In this document: positions 52,432 through 64,000 of the stretch, one piece after another
Numbering within the stretch: the first letter of the stretch is position 1
Layout: every line of letters begins with the position of its first letter
NCBI RefSeq assembly: GCF_021018895.1
Contig: NC_079376.1
Location: 12,779,501-12,843,500 of the forward strand
Reading direction: 5' to 3'
DNA from: Seriola aureovittata
Taxonomy: Eukaryota > Chordata > Actinopteri > Carangiformes > Carangidae
DNA length: 64,000 bases
Position numbers and translations under genes: made by a program
Notes under the pieces: generated by a model
The model's input: only the letters and a program-made list of their open reading frames with translations
Databases searched by the model: none
What the model was told of the DNA's origin: nothing

Positions 52432-52749
52432 ACCTCACTGGGAGCGAAACTGCAGAGAATTGGAACTGATTACTGATCTCAGTTCAGCAGCCCCGCTCTG
52501 AAAGACACAGTAAACACAGAGCCCTGACCGTGGTAGCCTGTCCAGTGTTTGTAGCACTCACTGGGGAGGAAGGTCACCGGGGCCCTGTCAACAGTGGAAG
52601 CTACAATTCACCTCCAGCCTTGTGTGGGCAACAAAAGAAGGAAAGAAAACACAGCTAAAGGGGTGAGCACGTGAGGCAAACCCCACCCCACCTCACCCCA
52701 GCCCCCCACCCCCTACAAAATAATCCATCATGATTCTGCACCCACGAAC

Positions 52750-53090
52750 AACACCCCGCTCTGTAATTTAGGGAATATATTGATTAACATCCATAAATGT
52801 TCTTCCATTTGAATTCAACTACATTCATGATTGCGGCTGTATTTGTGCAGGGCCAGAGCCTTTAAAAAGCTTCTTTTTTTTCTTCTTCTTTTTTTAGCTA
52901 TTTGCTATTAAATCCAGCATTAGTGTCTTAACTCATTAGCGCTGCTTTGGATGCAGAAAACAGTGAAACATAATTATGTGTGGGAACTTTCTGTAAAACG
53001 CTAAATGAGCATTTCATTCATCTCACAGCAGCATTTAGTGCCTGTAGGCCTTTACCGTACCACCATACAATTAACTGGATCAGGATTTAG
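52750..53090. promoter_or_regulatory. Enhancer-like non-coding stretch (candidate CNE)
   Basis: It contains ATTGATTAAC, a 12-bp perfect palindrome ACATAATTATGT (52968-52979), CTCATTAGC and AAATGAGCATTTCATTCAT in otherwise complex sequence, interrupted only by a T-rich stretch at 52873-52897. Motif-based inference only. Confidence 0.25.
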
Positions 53091-55919
53091 TGCCTGGCCC
53101 GAGTGCTGCCGAGAGCACTTCCTTTAGCGGCGGTTATACCTTCAGACATGTTAATCACAGATCCTGATGACTCTGCCATACATTTGGTATAGGACTTTGG
53201 TCTGGATACTACTCTGCATGGCTGTAAATCACGTCTGGTGATTTTTTCTTTTTTTTTTGGAAAGTTCCAGTGATCGTGGAGCTGGCTGCCTATACGACGC
53301 CAAGTTGGAACCACCTTTAGGAAGGCCCTTCTCCTCTTTTTCCCCATCGCCACATGAAGGCGAATTATTTTTGAATATGTTCTTTTTCTTTTCTAATGGA
53401 TGATTATATATGTGTGAGGGCAGCCAGGATGCTGATCATTTTTTTTTCTTTCTGTGCATTTGATTCCTTTTTTTTTTTTCTTTTTATTTCCGCCCCTCCC
53501 TCTCAGCTACTCTACAGTCACATACCTCTGAGACATCTGCAGAAAGGTTGGCATTAGCATGTGAAAGGGTTCATGCAGACAATGCTATGCATTATGTATT
53601 CACAGGATTTGTATGAAATGCAGCCGCTGTCATTCTTGCTAGCCTGTAATCTACTGGCAATATTTCAGGCCGAGCAGAGAGAACAATCTAAAGAAGACGC
53701 ATAGGCTACTACAACACCTACTATACCATACCCTGTCCTCCATCCCAAGGAACATCAAATGCGAAGAAGTGTCGGATGTGTCAGAACTAGCTGAGCTAAC
53801 TGTCTGGTAGCAAGACACACTACCAAGTGGCCTGTGTTAATGAGGAGGAGGCTGTTTTTCTTCTTACCCGGAGGCAACACAGGCAAGCAGTAAACAGAGC
53901 ATTTGATCCCTGAGACTTGTTGTGTAGTTGTCACTTTGCGAAATCAGCCACACTTCTCTTTTTTTTCCCCCAGCACCATCCCTTATATGAGCGTGCGTGC
54001 ATCAGGGATTGTTAGGCGATCGGCGGTGAATGTGAAAGATAAAGACACAAAAAGAATCTCTTTGTGGGCCAAACGGTGGATATTATTGGAGAAGTTCCAA
54101 ACAAAGTTTCAAAACATATTTCACCTCCTCATGATATGGCTGAAAAGAGAGACCTTATACAGCTCCTCCATTTAGCAAATATATGACACATCTCCAGACA
54201 CAAACTTGGACGGCAACGTTTCTAAAGTTATGGTGGATAAATTAAAAAAAAAATAAAATCATTCTATTAGGATATTTATTGCTTTTGGATTCCCTAAACA
54301 TTGGCACCAGCTTGTTATCTGAGGTAAGTCTTCGTAAAGCATAGGATTAATGAGCTGTTTATATACTCTCACCGGGCTCACTTGTACAGTTTCCACTTCC
54401 AACTTGGTTATGGTATATTGTATAAAATACTTGGCAATACCAAACAAAATATCCTTCGCAGTCACAGCTGAACATTTTGTCTGAATCATCCAGAGAAATC
54501 CCATGGTTGATTCTATACACTTTTACAGATGGTAACTCAGTCTTAAAGTCCCTGAGCTTGTCTGTGTGCTCTGGCTGCCTGTCATCAACCCATCACGTGT
54601 CACAGTAAACTTAGCTTTCAGGGGCGGCAGCGGCCATGGGCTGCCACAGCTGCTGCTGCCGCCGCTTGAGCCGAGCAACAGCGTCTGTTTACCCAGACAC
54701 AGACAGAGACAGGGTGGGCCGAAGTGAAACACACAACCCCAAATTGCCATCTTGTTTTGTGCCTTATCCCATTTCGTGACGCACACACACACCGACACAC
54801 ACACACACGCAGTTTATCTGTTGCACCAGCTATAGACTGCGAATAGATCTGTCAGCCCTCGCTCCGCTTCTTTCATTGTTTCTCTCTTTCTGTGCCTTTT
54901 CAGTTTGAGGCTTTTTTTCTTCTTACAAGCAATGATGGACGGTTTTTTTAGTGTCACAGCTAAATGTGTGTTTGCATGGCTATTAGTGAGGCCCATGGAG
55001 GGATGAGTTGCACACGCCCCTGACCCCTGCACAGTCAGTGACAGAGCATTTTCTCTCTCTCGTTCTCTCTCTTTCCCTCTTTATGTGGTTCAAATAGTTC
55101 CAAGCTAACCATCATGCTATTGACAGCTTTTCATTTCTTCAATTTATGTTCACACCAGACTAAAAAAATACCACAGAATGCATCATCAAGCCAAAAACAA
55201 TAATTATAAGCTGTGAGTGGAGGAGCGAGGAGTGCCGAGCGGGAAGTGCATCAGTTTTATCGCGGATGCTTCGTGGGTTGAACGTGCGTGCGAGACGCAT
55301 GGCATGCAGGACTAATGTCTCTCCTAGAACCCCCTTCCCCACCCTCATTACCAGAGAGCTGCTTAATGACAACGTCAATATTGATCACAGCTCAGCGAAG
55401 CACTGGAGGACGTGTGGTTAGTGGGCCAAGCAGGGGGAGGACATCCAATGATTTTCTTTTTTTTTTTTTCTTAAACTTCCCTCATCCCTCATTCATTCCA
55501 TTTTGCATCCTGGAAAAAAGCTCACACTCAGCAGTATTCAGTTCTTACCTTTCCTATACTTCCATCTCCCTCACATCTCTTTCAATTTGTCTCCATTCGC
55601 CCCCATCCCTCCCCTCCCCCTCCCCTCACGTTGTGCGCTACTTTTGCCATCTTTTCCGACTGACATGGTTCATCATGGGTGTGAACGTCAGCCTGGTGCC
55701 TATGCAATCTTTAGTCAGCAGATAATTGCACAGTAGTGTGGAGTGAACATGGGTTAGGGCAGCAAAGAGAGGGAAGAGTTCAATATATAATTTGTTAGGA
55801 GGAAAGCACCCCATATAGAAGCGAGCTAAACTGATTACATTATCGCACATGTAGCTCTGCAGTAAACAGGCCCTTTTTCTCCTCACATAAGTCCACAAAT
55901 GTGCTCCCCCTTGCACTAC

Positions 55920-56280
55920 AGATAATGCACCTGCGTGTTGATCAACAAGTATTGATTATCTCTCTTGCTAATTGGGCCCAAGTTAATTACTAGCAATTAA
56001 AATCATGAATGATACATTAGCACAGATGCAGTAGACACGGTGGTGGGGCGCAGACACTCACACATATGTAAACATGCGTGTGTTCCAATAACGCCTACAC
56101 TTCTCAAGCCAATAAAGATGCTCTCACACTTACAGAAATGATTGAATTTAAAGGCGCCCGACATTATAACAGAAAACTGTGTGAATTCCCGGTGCCAGCG
56201 AGATCATTTCATTTGCATCACTTTCGGCACAAGCAGCTTCAGCTCAGGTTGAGGGACAGTGAGACAGGAGAAAACGTCGG
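55920..56280. promoter_or_regulatory. Enhancer-like non-coding stretch with POU octamer
   Basis: Seen: a 12-bp perfect palindrome TGTTGATCAACA (about 55936-55947), clustered homeodomain cores (CTAATTGG, TTAATTAC, CAATTAAAA), AATCATGAATGAT, and a POU octamer ATTTGCAT at 56211-56218. This is the densest developmental-factor motif cluster I noticed in the window. Its target gene is unknown, with sox11 about 37 kb away. Confidence 0.3.
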
Positions 56281-58114
56281 GGGATGACTTTACTTCATTC
56301 CAAGGAAAACCTGGTTTTACCTGAAGATATCTGGTGCCTAGGATCTTCTCCTCCAAAGCCTAGCTGCTGGGCTGATAAGCTCTGCTGCCTCCCCAAGCCC
56401 AGGTCGCATTCCTTTTGATCAGGCCCGAAGTTCAGCCGAGCGTGGCTTTCACCTTTTAGCCCCGCTGTCCTTAAGCCGGTCGGTGGCTGCCTCCGCTCCC
56501 ATACTGCAACAACAAGAGGAAATGAAGGAAGTTTCGTCGACTGGCACCTTATCTGGTCAGGGTCAGTGCAGTGATCCCCGCAAATTAGCCCCGGACCTGA
56601 CTGAGTGTGTGTGTGTCTGCTTCCCTGCTGCTCCTCAGCCTCCGACAGTTGACAAAACGGTCAGGATTTTGTGGTCAAACATCAAAGCCATCAGATGAAG
56701 AGTGAAGATGTTTTTTTTCTCTCTCGCTTTCTCTCTCTTTTTGCAGCATGTGCTTGCAGTTGGTTAGATAATTAAAATTTTTGGAGCAGGAATGCAGTAA
56801 ACCATTAAAGTTCATGAACTCAAGGATCTGTGGATTGTGTGGTTTGAGATCTTCTCTCTTTTTTTTCCCCTTAAAAGAGACTTATGATTCACTGTCTAAA
56901 TGCTGTATAGCACCAGTGTGCCTAGGAAATGATTTGATGTCTGAGGTTTCCGAGATTGCATCATGTGTCACTTTGCCTCGCTGTTAACAATAAAGTTGAA
57001 TCTCCCGTGTCCAGACAGGATTCAGTGGCTCAGAATCGGTTCAAAAATGTACTTACTCCTCGCACCGCAACCAGACCAAGGAAATTCAATACAGGCTGTG
57101 ACAATATGAATGTCCATCCCAGAATGCCTTTTAATGTGTCTATAGGTTCAAAAAGCTTCTACGTGCAGGGCCCATGAATCTGCATTCCACAGCTTCTAAA
57201 TGACACCAGCGCTGCTCGGGAAATTGGATTCATTACTCCGGCCACTGATAGAACGATTACCCCAAGACTGATACTCGTCCCCACTCCTTCATTCCTTTTC
57301 CCTTTGATGCCCAGCATTTCTCTCTGCTCTCTCTGTTTTCTCTCTATTACTCTGCTTCTTTAATGTGATTTTGTCCCAAAACACAAGTGATAAATATATA
57401 GATTTTACAAAAAGTAATGGCTGCTTTTACAGATTCCTACTCTCAATGCCTTCTGCTATTTTCTCTTTTCAAGTTTTTTTTCCCCTCTCTCTCTCTGTCT
57501 CTCTCTCTCTCCGCAGACTGGATGATCTATCCAGAGTGGGAGAGAACATGTCTTTATTTTGCCGCCGTTGATCAACGACTGTGCTGAGACGACGTGCAAG
57601 ATGAAGTGCTGTGAAAAGAGATGTGCCATTGCCCTCTTTACAGGGCTAATCTTGGCTAATTAAAGATTCATGCAAAGCGATGTGGCAACTTTGACAGATC
57701 AGTTGCAGACAGTCTGAGTGATGCTGTAATGCCTCTCAAAGCTCCTTTTGCTGTGGATTTTCTTGCAAGTAAGGCCTTTAAAAGACGGGCAACTCCGACC
57801 CCGACAAACGGAGCCGAGTTAAACATGATTGATGTGACGCGGAAAAATCCATCCCATAATTTCACCTTTTCACCTTGGAGATGCTTCCTCCTAAGACCCA
57901 TATTAAAGCTTAATTCTGCCAACGAGGAGCAGGCGGTGTTTTAAAGAGAAGAACACATGTCTGTGAGGCCTGTTCCTCCTTATCTAGCAGCTTCAGCCTC
58001 AGCCAAAGATAGATGTCTGCCATGCCAGCATGTTTATTTTCCTTGCCGATTAGCTTCGATTAAAAGCAGACCATGTTGTCTCTCTCCTCCTATTTGTGCA
58101 TTTGTGTGTCTGCC

Positions 58115-58144
<30 letters not shown>
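58115..58144. repeat. (GT)n microsatellite
   Basis: About 14 GT units ending in TATGTA. Confidence 0.9.
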
Positions 58145-58145
<1 letters not shown>

Positions 58146-58780
58146 ATAAGGAGTCCTCCGATCCTCCCTGTGTGGGTGTGTGGGTGTTCATGTGAGAGTC
58201 TCCGTTATTTCATCTCCACTAGGCTGCACATGATAATTAAGCCATGGGGGGCTGGGAGAGGGAAGGTGGGTTACAGCTTATAGCTTTGAGTAATTCCATG
58301 GCCCCCGTCACCACTGCCACCACCACCACCACCCCCCGCCAAAACCCTCCTCTGTCTCCTTATAGCCTACCTTAACCCTCCCCTCCTGCCCGACATCAAC
58401 CCACCCACCCCCCTCCACCTCAGCTCCAATCCCACCTCAGGCTGTGGGAATTTTCTTTAGTCACACTCGGCTTGCCAGGTAAACAAGCCTGAATGGGGAG
58501 ACGCGAGCAGAGTCCATGGGAGCAAATAAAACAGGGGAGGATGTAAATGGATTTATCACCGAGCCCCCTCACCCGCCTGCAACACCCCCACCCACCCCCC
58601 CACATCTTCCTCCCGCGCTCTTCTCTCCCGAGCGAGGTGGCACTCTGCTAACTTGGCAGTCTCTTTAACGAGTCAATTGCAGACCTCTGGAACTCAGGTG
58701 CTCGGAGAGCTCCGAATCGGCAAAGTGGGGACTTTTTCTTTAAATATATTTTCCATTCACACTTGTCCGCAAAGGACTTT

Positions 58781-58784
<4 letters not shown>

Positions 58785-58819
<35 letters not shown>
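58785..58819. repeat. (CT)n microsatellite
   Basis: About 17 CT units after a T run. Confidence 0.93.
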
Positions 58820-58823
<4 letters not shown>

Positions 58824-59070
58824 GCCTCTCTCTGTCTCTCTCCATCACTCTCAGACTCTTTGCAACAGAAACAGCAGTGGTAATTCTCAGAGGCAGCTGT
58901 GTCAACTCCGTCTTCAGTTCGACTGTGAATGATAACAGTGCACTACCTGTAAGCCCTTCAGCTCAAGCAGACACACATTCCCTGCTCCTCTCCTCCCTAA
59001 ATTATCTGCTGCTAATCCAGATCAGAAAGTTAAAAAGCAGGTCAAGCGTGAAAGCCTTATGCTGAGTAAT

Positions 59071-59136
59071 GAGAGAGAGAGAGAGAGAGAGACCCATGTC
59101 TGTGCGCCTGTATGTGTACATCTGTGACACACACAC

Positions 59137-59189
<53 letters not shown>
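59071..59189. repeat. (GA)n, short (AC)n and (GT)n cluster
   Basis: GA array at 59071-59092; AC run at about 59127-59137 and GT array at 59141-59189. The last two are self-complementary and could form a hairpin. Confidence 0.93.
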
Positions 59190-59194
<5 letters not shown>

Positions 59195-60268
59195 ACCGAG
59201 TGCTCGCAGGGCAGAATCCTACCAGAGCCATCCAAGGCCTCGTTTTCAAAGGAGTCTTTCAATCTGAGGGCAGGAAGAGCAGACTTAAACCAAGACCACC
59301 ATAAACAGACTCTGCTGTTTTATAACAAGCCCGGCCTGCCAAAAACAGCTCCCGAGGTTTCCATGCACTGTGAAGGGGAAATATGGATTCAATAGGAATA
59401 CAGTATGAGGGTCGGGAAGGAAGGGGAGGGGAAAAGGGGAAGAGACAGAACCAAATTTACGTGCCCCCGTTGACAGCATTCAGGTGTGTGCAAAAGCAGA
59501 AAATCTATTCCAATCGATCCGGAAGAGCTAGGCTGAGGCAGAGAGATTGGGTTGTACACTGCTCCTGCTCCTCAAGGGAGCCTTGATCACGGTTATAGCC
59601 CCCCGTGTTAATTAAGGTGCTTTGACATTTCAGCATTCGCCCGGCCTCTCATCTTGGCACTCTGGCAAATCTTTTCCAGGCTCCTGAGAGCTTGTGTTGG
59701 GAGGGATGAAAAGGGCGTTACGGTACCGTTGTTAGGAGGGAGATAGTGTGGATGTGCGGGTCTTGCGGGGCACTACCCGCTGGGAGTGTTCCATCCACCT
59801 GTCTCCGGCTGATCCCGTGTGTGTGAGTGTGCACCTCTGCAGTGTGTTGCGACGGAGACTGCTGCTAATCGATTGATCTTACGAGGCAGCATTATCCGTC
59901 CTAATCCCAGGTTGTCATTAACACCCACAGTGTCATTTGTTACGTATCGATCTATTGACCCATTGATTGGATGGTATACAAATGATAACAAACACATTGA
60001 AAAGTAGACAATGAAAGTCAAGGAGAGCGACAGGAATTAATGAGGTTTGACTTTTCCTTCCTTAAGTAGTTTCTTTTTCTAGTTGAAAAGCTATGTATAC
60101 TATACTGCCCTGTATAGTGGAACTGGAAATCAAAGCTTCTGGTTAGGTACGGAAAATATTCTCTGCACATGATTTGTAGTGACCAGAAATCTGCTGCTAT
60201 TCATCTTCATCACCTCTACAATATAAGAGGTGGGTATCAAAGTGCCTGCCAATAGTTTTACTGATAGT

Positions 60269-60319
<51 letters not shown>
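60269..60319. repeat. (TC)n microsatellite
   Basis: Pure TC array of about 25 units. Confidence 0.95.
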
Positions 60320-60320
<1 letters not shown>

Positions 60321-60839
60321 GCCCCCTCTCTGTGTGTGCAAGTCTTTTCACTCCATGAGTCCATTCCTGTGTGGAGAGCTGGTGTTTGTTATGCTAAAGC
60401 TGCAGCAACATGCTGTTGAGAGTGCCAGATGCATTAAGGCTCAGTGCAGGGAGGGTGGAAAACAGACACCGTTTCAGACATTGCCGGGAGCTTTGGATTT
60501 GCCAGCTATGCCTGTTTCCTTTCTTCAAACAACCACTGACATGCAGGATGGAGGAAAATACACTTCCCCCTCAGATGTTAAGTGCTGTATATATTTAGCT
60601 GAATGTTAACTCCAATATGCACATTCTTGGGCATGGTGCATTATGAAGCTATAAATAGTTTCAGGAGACTTTTTTTCTCTTTTTCAGACATAATGTGACA
60701 ATGTCTTTCATTTGACAAGAAAACATCATCAGTAGAATATCCTTTCAAAAGTGGAACTCTGACTAGCAGATGAGATTATATCAAGAGCCATTGCTTCAGT
60801 AACTGCTTGTATTCAGAACTCGCACATCTCCTTTTCACC

Positions 60840-61260
60840 AAAACAAGCCTAGTGCTAGTTCTGGGCCGGTGTTAGTGGCCAGTTTCAGAGTAAGGTTCAA
60901 CTTGCGAACTTCAAAGCTTTTTGCTTTTCCATGAGCCAGAGAGCAATAGCGTCACGTCAGTGAACGTCTCCACTTTCCACACTAACACTAACGCAAAGCA
61001 CAACAACAATCTAATTTTTTCGCTTCAATTTCGTCAATACCGAAGCTCAGGTCTTTCTTCTTCTTTGGATTAGAAAGACCAAAAACTACTCTATAGTTCT
61101 TGGTTCTAGGACAGCAAAGTGTTGCTACCGCTCTCTAACTAGTTTTCCTGGACGAGATCCTGTTATTTGGTTGCTCAATCATTTCATGGCACTCCTGTGT
61201 TCCTTTTACATGTTAACAGGATATGGATGGGAGGGTTGATATAAATGTAATCTCTATGCG
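60840..61260. repeat. Probable old interspersed repeat (family uncertain)
   Basis: Phrases such as GCGAACTTCAAAGCTTTTTG, CCAGAGAGCAATAGCGTCACGTC, split here by its middle, CACTAACACTAACGCAAAGCA and CTAGTTTTCCTGGACGAGATC resemble a repeat I have seen in other percomorph sequence. Base composition and CpG frequency differ from the flanks. No terminal repeats or ORF are evident. A search against a fish repeat library would decide. Confidence 0.3.
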
Positions 61261-62100
61261 TTTATTGGGGAAACTATATGTTAGCTTGGTATAGGGACAA
61301 GAGGCTAGCTAGCCTGCTAACACCTCAGTGTAGGCTTACCAGTGGCTATAGCAGGAGGTTGTGTGAAACCTGTGGCTCCACAGTGAGGAGAGGACTTCTT
61401 GCGAACTGTAGGCCATGCAGTAACTGGAGTTTATTTTCTCTGCTGTTTGTCATGGATGCAGACAGGTAGTTAGCTGTACAGAAAGATTCCTTTCTTCCAT
61501 TCTTAAAGTTCTCACTGGTTGATTGTCCCTCACAATCAAACCATGTGAATTGTCAAATCATGTGCTGGGTGGTCTGGAAACAGACTACATACAGTGTGAG
61601 GCTTTAATGTGACAGAATAGAAACCCGCCCTTACTAACATAGAACAAAGTTAAGTAGAAAATCATTGAGGTTTGTTTTGTCTGTAATTATTTTGCCCTCC
61701 TAAGATTTCAGTATACCCTTAACCGGTTGAAAAGCACACATTTAAAGCCTTGTTTTCTAAGAGTGTATTTAAAAGCAGCAGAATTGCACAATTGAAGTTT
61801 AATCAAGGCAGAGAGGTAAATAGAAATCAGCAAGCTGCCATTCAACCACTGAAGGTTTAAACAGCTTGTAGTGGCATTAAGATGTTGAAATGTTCATGTG
61901 TTTCTGAGTGTGTTCCCTTCCCTATATGAGTGCATTTGCAGAATCTTTATCTTACTTTGAAAGCACTTTGGCTTGATTGCTGCTCCTTGCTGCATGAGAG
62001 CAATGCCGACACTGGATGGGGGGTCAGGGTGCTGTGATGGCAGTCTCCCTCAAAACTAACAGCCCCTCAGTGGGTTGCTTGGTGCTCACATTCATCACAG

Positions 62101-62238
62101 ATGAAGTCTCAACATAAGGCCCTTTCACACTTCTGCACTGCGCTGTACAATGTTGTGCCAGCATGGATTGACAAGCCTTTCCATCACACTACGAAATCCC
62201 TGAAAGCAAGCCACACTTCCTCCACAGAATGTCTGATG
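62101..62238 (+). other. Exon-like segment, 46 codons, AG...GTATGT
   Basis: CATTCATCACAG precedes 62101 and a GTATGT donor starts at 62239. The 138 bases between are open in phase 0 and begin with ATG (MKSQHKALSHF...). The beginning AAGGCCCTTTCACAC resembles the ends of some fish DNA-transposon repeats, so repeat origin is possible. No partner exons were found. Confidence 0.12.
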
Positions 62239-63799
62239 GTATGTGGGTTAAACGCGATCTTAGGAGTAAGCGGGGTCGAATAATTTATGGGGTAAGAAAA
62301 CAGTCAAGGTCCTAATGAAGGTTCACACAGTAGGAGTCCTGATTTAGGATCACCAGCCACCGGCTCAGCACTCTTTTAGAGCTCGCAAAACGTATAGTCT
62401 AAGATATATAGTCCACAGATCTGCACAGAGCACAATATGGAGTCATTTAAGTGAGTGAGTCACCTAATAGCGAATGTATTTTGTTCTATCCTTTACTTGT
62501 GAACCTTACTGAGCAAGGCAGTTGCAGCTGGCTTTTGAAATTGTCAAGGCTTTCGTCTGGACCTTGGTACTGTATCTACCCTGTAATAAGTGGCTGAAAT
62601 TCATTCCCATTAGAGTCCCATGTAATCTTTTGAAATGAGAGAACATCAGAAGATTATTCACCACGACAGACTGGCAGACTTGCTGTGGGATATCAGCTGT
62701 GGAAAAGACTGGAAACACAGTAAAGTATTTATTCCTGAGAGCCAGCGGAGAGTGTGGAGAGGAGTACACGGAACATTGGCCAGTGCACCACAGTTAGAGA
62801 CAAACCCCCTGTGCAGAGAGGTTTGTGAGCTCTCACTCTCCTGTCCACCACCACACTACTCCCTTCCCCCCCTCCTGTATCCTCAGCTGAACGTTTTTCA
62901 TTCAGCTCGACTTGGTCGACCCCGGGCAAACCTAGCGATGGCATGATGGGAAAACATGAACGTTATGCGCATTGTAAATTTCACATCTGCCCTTGCCACA
63001 AGTGTAGAGGCCTGGATGTCAGCCGACGTCCCCACATGGCCCGAGAGTCTCTCATGACTTCCCACAACTGGGAAGGAGCAGAAACACCATTCCACAGCCC
63101 CGAGGTTCTAAGCACAAGCTTTATGAGTTTACACAGGTGGAGGTCCTGGACTCCAGTCCCGTTTGTGTGCGCAGGGTATTAAATATTTACAGCAGTTTAG
63201 ATACCCTGCCTTTGGAAAATACAGTTCAGAGAGACATTTAGGAGAGAGAAGACGAACATGGTAATAACTGTCATTAGTCAGTTATTTGCTTGCTAGTTTG
63301 GAGGTGGTGAGTTGAATGGGAGCTCGGCCTAGGTAGACGATCTGTTAAATTAGTGGAGAATGCTGACTGTCTATCTGTACCATAATGGACTGATTACTCC
63401 AAGTACCCTTCTTGCATTGAAATTAAAGCCACATCAAAATTGCTTTGACATGCATTCTTATGGTAATGACAGTTTCCCCCCCCATCTTTTCATTTAGATG
63501 GCCGTCTTAATGACTGTCAGCCCTGTAAGTGTAGCAGCAGCATCCAATGAGGCTTCATTTGGAGCCCACCACCATTCAGAGTGAATGAGGGGGAACAAGG
63601 GGCCTTAGATGAGGAGTGCAGCGGCGGGTCTGGTTCTTCATCAGCTCCACGTGGCTGTTGGGCTGGTAATTACACACATTATCAGTCATTAACACAGTCT
63701 GCCACAGCGCCTGAGACAGGCAGGGAGTTAGGCCTCGGTGCAGGGGGAGACGGTTGATGGGGGTAGGGGGTTGTATGAGTTGGGGGGTAGGGATATGAA

Positions 63800-63802
<3 letters not shown>

Positions 63803-63837
<35 letters not shown>
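63803..63837. repeat. (AT)n microsatellite
   Basis: Pure AT array of about 17 units. Confidence 0.95.
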
Positions 63838-63842
<5 letters not shown>

Positions 63843-64000
63843 CTTGTGCCCAGACGATGATGTTGCAGACAGCCAGACACTCATACAAATTGCAATACAA
63901 CAAACCATAGCTGTACAAAAGCACTGGCCCCATTCGGTAGTCTGTTCATATCTGTTGTGGTTTCTTTTTGTCTTTTTCTCTTTCTTGCACTTTCCCTTGT

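Larger units (their letters stand above)
39000..52749. other. Non-coding, microsatellite-rich region
   Basis: Many CA/GT arrays, T-rich tracts (41450-41560, 47940-47960, 49270-49295, 49700-49722) and pyrimidine-rich stretches. The longest frame outside repeats (48176-48673, 165 codons) has no supporting features. 42890-43010 resembles an enhancer-type AT-rich element but was not listed separately. Confidence 0.5.
53091..64000. other. Non-coding distal region
   Basis: Contains the motif-dense element at 55920-56280, a probable old repeat at 60.8-61.3 kb, an exon-like segment at 62101-62238 and several microsatellites. CAC/CCACC-rich stretches occur at 58310-58430 and 58570-58605. No confident gene. 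Confidence 0.5.

Noticed and set aside
54259..54504. 81-codon frame (-) resembling a fragment of a retroelement polymerase tail
   Set aside because: Only a vague KDILFG-like phrase; no reverse-transcriptase motifs nearby and no second supporting block.
57517..57600. Acceptor-like CTCTCTCCGCAG followed by open sequence
   Set aside because: The tract is a CT-rich simple repeat, all frames close within 24 codons, and nothing downstream supports an exon.

Overview
The window reads as nuclear DNA from a ray-finned fish, most likely a percomorph teleost. The evidence is one unmistakable vertebrate SoxC gene of fish length, very dense dinucleotide microsatellites (about 30 CA/TG, CT/GA and AT arrays in 64 kb), and two degenerate copies of a short hAT-like repeat that I recognise as abundant in percomorph genomes. 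There are no bacterial or viral genes, operons, CRISPR arrays or recognisable tRNA/rRNA genes.

The only gene I can assign confidently is sox11, an intronless coding sequence on the + strand at 18356-19462 (368 codons plus stop). It has an HMG box, an acidic stretch, a polyserine run and the conserved SoxC C-terminal activation domain. A TATA-like, GC-box and CCAAT-containing segment lies about 180-290 bp upstream of the start codon. An AT-rich 3' untranslated region of about 1.85 kb follows, with three AATAAA signals, the last at 21287-21292. I cannot separate the sox11a and sox11b paralogues from this window alone.

Layout: 1-7.2 kb is microsatellite-rich non-coding DNA. At 7207-7344 (- strand) there is a good candidate terminal coding exon with a strong splice acceptor, belonging to a gene I do not recognise. 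The stretch from 7.35 to 18 kb is non-coding, with enhancer-like sequence near 8.1-8.5 and 16.0-16.1 kb and one hAT-like element at 13.96-14.34 kb. The sox11 transcription unit occupies about 18.1-21.3 kb. An NF-Y/RFX-type site pair lies just past it at 21.46 kb. The rest (21.5-64 kb) looks like the 3' gene desert of a developmental regulator: AT-rich, homeodomain/Sox/POU-motif-bearing stretches separated by microsatellites, a second hAT-like element in opposite orientation (28131-28570), and probable old interspersed repeats near 26.1-27.1 and 60.8-61.3 kb. Two more exon-like segments (38880-38999 and 62101-62238) are noted with low confidence.

Nothing here amounts to a demonstrated new biological system. 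The most testable leads are the orphan minus-strand exon at 7.2 kb, the candidate sox11 enhancers, and the RFX/NF-Y module 3' of sox11.
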